Shown here in pieces: positions 60,950 through 64,000 of a stretch of DNA of 64,000 nucleotides. How positions within the stretch are numbered: the first letter of the stretch is position 1; each line of letters begins with the position of its first letter. The stretch spans positions 5,084,001 to 5,148,000 of the forward strand of contig JASJZC010000005.1 in the NCBI GenBank assembly GCA_037178855.1, written 5' to 3'. The DNA comes from Oscheius sp. JU75. Taxonomy: Eukaryota; Nematoda; Chromadorea; Rhabditida; Rhabditidae. Both the position numbers and the translations under genes were made by a program. The notes under the pieces are model-generated. The model worked only from the letters and a program-made list of their open reading frames with translations. It was not told the DNA's origin and searched no databases.

Positions 60950-63900
60950 ATGAACAGTTGGCTACAAGAACCGATGGAGGTGATTCCTGAGGAGGGTGAA
61001 GAGTGGCCGTCGACGGCCAATCGGTTGGCAAAGACCACGCGAAAGAGGGAGATTTACACCTCGGAACAAGTGGATACACTCGTCAGGTCAGCCTGACAAC
61101 CTGGTTGTTGTTGTGCTTGCTTTCTTTCGTTTTATTGGACTCGCATGCTTCGTATTGTGGACATCCTTCGATTGACTCAATATCCACATGAGTATTTTGA
61201 TCTCTCGAGGGACTCCAATTGAATTACCGCCCTCTCAGACACACCTCTTACTATTGCATATCTCTATCTGACCCCTATTCTTTAACCGACAGACCAATCC
61301 TTTTCTCATGTTTGTTCGTCTTTCCCGCCCGAATCGGTCCAGGTTTTAACACTATAGTGACCCTTGAGTAAGCGTCTGTTTGCCCTCCCTGGGTCATTCT
61401 TCTCCTTCCGTCCGATTAATTTCCTTCTTCAAGATCTCTCCTCCAGACCTTGATTAATTTCCCATCACGGCATGGTTGTTGTGCGTGATTATTCTGTTCG
61501 TGATTCGTAAGTTTTGTGGCGCATGTTCGCTTCCCGTCTTTTCTAGACAAAACATCTGGAATTTCAGCACTGTCCCTCAGGAAACCATCCCCTCCGATTG
61601 GATCATCGAAAACGAAATCGTGGAGCCTGAGTGAGTACAACGGGTTCAGATCAATGAGTAATGCTCCAGAATGGCGACATCGTACGTGACGGAGTCTCTG
61701 GCTGGCCCACACAGTGCCAGGGGAACATCTTACTCATACACCTATGAGTCACACTACGACAATCCTCCGGAAATCGAGGAGGAAGTAGTCGAAGGAGCCC
61801 ATCAGACACACAAGGTAGGAATTTTTTTGAAAAAATATAGTTTCTTCTAGATTACGAGAGTTACAAAAGTAACAACAACTCGCAGTGTTCGGCAAATCCC
61901 CGTCTGCTCCCCATACGGCGATCTCTATTTCGACTCCTCGGGTCTACCGACTCCTTCGCCAGTTGTTGAAATTGACAGTCCTGTAGACGCCTTAGGTATC
62001 AGGTACTCGTACTCTTTCGACTGTTTTAAAAAAAAGTCATCAGATTGAGAGATGAACATCTGGAAGACCGGGCTGCTCCACCTCCCGCTCCTCCGATCCA
62101 AGGACGTTATGGTCCGGGTAATTATGCAGTTCCCGGTCCTCCAGGAGCAATAGACATTTTGGAAGTTGGACCGGGAGAAGTCACAATGTCATGGAGTGTC
62201 CCAGATCCTGTTAAAGAAGCCCCTGTCATAGGGTACCAGGTAGAGGTGATTAGGAAGAAAGTCATACCCATTACAGATAGAAGTAAGAGAGCTCAATGAA
62301 GGAGAATGGGAGAGATGTCACGACCAATTGTTAGCCGACAACACCTGTACGAGTGAGTTTCGTCCATTTTTATTGGTCGTGAAAGAGATCCGATTGACCT
62401 TGAGCGAGACATCTCCCGCTGTCTCTTCTCACCTCTCATCTCTTTTCGCCCTTTCTCTGTACAGCTGTCAGCTGAGTGTCGCCTTTATTAAGTGTTTTTA
62501 TTCCCTCGACGAGCATATTTTTGTTGTCCCTCTCACACTCTCTCGGGGGACAACTTCGGAGTCCGTGGCTAACCGACCTTGGCTAATGTGACGAAGGGCT
62601 TGGGCCACCAGAGAGGGTCGGGCTCAGATTTCATCAAAAACTTGGCGTAGAGGTTGATTCAAACAATGAAGGATTTCAGTAACTAACCTGGAGTCCGCGA
62701 ATGAACTGCAGTTTCGAGTATCGGCTGCTGGTCACAACGGCTTTGGTCCTCCGTCCACGGCTTCTATTCCCGTCCGAGTCCATTTTGGCTCTGACTCCTC
62801 TTCAGGTACATTTTCTTGTGGTTCTCAAATCATCAAAACTTCAGTCAACCTCCCGAAAGCTCCTGGACGACCAGTTGTGACGTCCGTCGACGGACATTCG
62901 GCCACGATCGAGTGGGAAGCCCCAGTCACTGATACTCAGTCCTATCCGATTGCTGGCTATTTGATCGAGTACAGAACTTTCGGAACAAGTGACTGGATGG
63001 TCGCCTGTGATACGTTAGTTGTAGAAAGGAGGTTTATTGGTACGTTATATTCGTTCACTGGCTAATAAGAACGTTTTTAGTGGACAACCTTCGCTCGGAC
63101 GGAGTCTACGAGTTCAGGGTTCGAGCCAAAAATGCCGAGGGGCTTGGTGCTCCAAGTAAATCTTCTGGTGCAACCCATATCAAAGGTTCGGTTCAGTTTT
63201 TGTTGGCATTCTTTCAAAAGTAGGCTCAAAAATATTGGCGCGAAATGTGAAATATCTCTTTTGATATTTTCTCTTAGTCAGCCTACTTTTCTCCTCCTTA
63301 TGCTGATTTTTATTGCTGGTTCGACTGAAAAAGTTGATTGCTAGCAAACATAGCGAGTTCATCTTTTAAAAGTTATTCCTTAGACGAAGGCCGGCGTCCT
63401 ACATTCAGCAATCCGGCACTCGGCATGGATCGACCAGAAGTTCCTCGAAGAGGGCATCTAACTGACTCGGAAGTCCCCTCGCCAGGTCAGCCACAGGTAT
63501 TTCGTTCATTTTTGATTCACTCTAATATCATTTTCAGTTGGTAGAGGCCGATATGGATTGGGTGAAACTCGAGTGGGATGCCTCAAAAGAAGGAGCAGGC
63601 TATATAGTCGAGTTTCGCGAAATTGGCGATCCCCATTGGTACACCGCCAATCAACAACCTATCGATATCAACTGCATCCATGGTTAGTCTCTTTTTCATC
63701 CATACTAACCATAAAATTTCAGTGGAAGGTCTCCGTGCTGGATCAACTTACGAGTTCCGTGTAATTAGTGTCTTTGGTGGCAAAGTCTCGCAGCCGAGCG
63801 AAGTCTCAGATGTTATCAACCTTCGACCACGTTGGAAACGTAGGCGCCCTTTACTTTTCTCAATTAACCGACTTTTATAGCTGCTGGCCTAAAAGGAGTT

Positions 63901-63993
63901 CCACAAAAATTACAAGCCCCCGAATATCTTGAAATTGACGGCGATCGAGTCTCCATTTGTTGGCTTCCAGCCAATAGTGCCCTTCCCGTGACC
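60950..63993 (+). CDS. Intracellular fibronectin-III repeat protein, N-terminal part
   Basis: First exons of a large gene that continues past the window. Exons 60950-61086, 61568-61630, 61670-61814, 61851-about 61999, and then from 62044. No signal peptide: it starts MNSWLQEPMEVIPEEG. About 170 residues of Ser/Tyr/Pro-rich sequence follow (SYTYESHYDNPPEIEEE, RVTKVTTTRSVRQIPV). Then come tandem Fn3 domains: the first from PGPPGAIDILEVGPGEVTMS, the second from PGRPVVTSVDGHSATIEWEA, the third around LVEADMDWVKLEWDASKEGA, and a fourth starting LQAPEYLEIDGDRVSICWL. The lack of a leader and the DGxxYEFRVRAKNAEG pattern point to muscle titin/twitchin/myosin-binding relatives; no Ig domain is visible yet. 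The exact orthologue is unknown. A 37-nt intron (gtagagg to tacag) restores the first Fn3 domain. Confidence 0.8.
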
Positions 63994-64000
63994 GTAAGTC

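Overview
The window is nuclear DNA from a small-genome invertebrate, most likely a nematode. Four things suggest this. Nearly all introns inside genes are about 35-50 nt and end in a C. elegans-style TTTCAG. Most start codons sit directly behind a splice acceptor that has no obvious upstream donor, as expected for spliced-leader trans-splicing. Same-strand genes are packed about 100-220 bp apart, like operons. One kinase has the look of the nematode-expanded CK1/TTBK-like group. The species cannot be fixed from the sequence; Dorylaimia (clade I) is only a guess. All gene models were spliced by eye.

The left part (0.4-22 kb) is gene dense. It holds an 11-finger C2H2 protein (+); COP9 subunit CSN4 and chaperonin subunit CCT8 (both -); the Polycomb protein EED, an AP-2 appendage-like microprotein and CKS1 (+, operon-like); a short URB1-like ribosome-biogenesis protein (-); the WAVE-complex subunit CYFIP/Sra-1 (+); and a ONECUT cut-homeobox factor (+).

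The middle (22-45 kb) is looser. It holds a lysine-rich protein of unknown function (-, 5' end unresolved), a small predicted myristoylated protein (+), a K-Cl cotransporter with candidate alternative 5' exons (+), a divergent LC8 dynein light chain (-), a peptide-receptor-like GPCR with distant 5' exons (-), a CK1/TTBK-like kinase (-) and a MAP kinase phosphatase of the DUSP6/LIP-1 type (-).

The right part (45-64 kb) is mostly non-coding, with long stretches where I see no gene. It holds a second GPCR (-), a 397-bp foldback transposon with an 8-bp target duplication, GC-rich short palindromes, a small charged protein (-), a protein joining a NYN-like domain to zinc fingers (-), and the first exons of a large intracellular fibronectin-III repeat protein (+) that runs off the window.

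The genes form no single pathway: housekeeping genes (CCT8, CSN4, CKS1, CYFIP) lie beside neuronal and regulatory ones (ONECUT, KCC, GPCRs, DUSP). I found no rRNA, no convincing tRNA and no CRISPR. The most unusual items are the foldback element, the appendage-like microprotein, the shortened URB1 homologue and the NYN plus zinc-finger protein.
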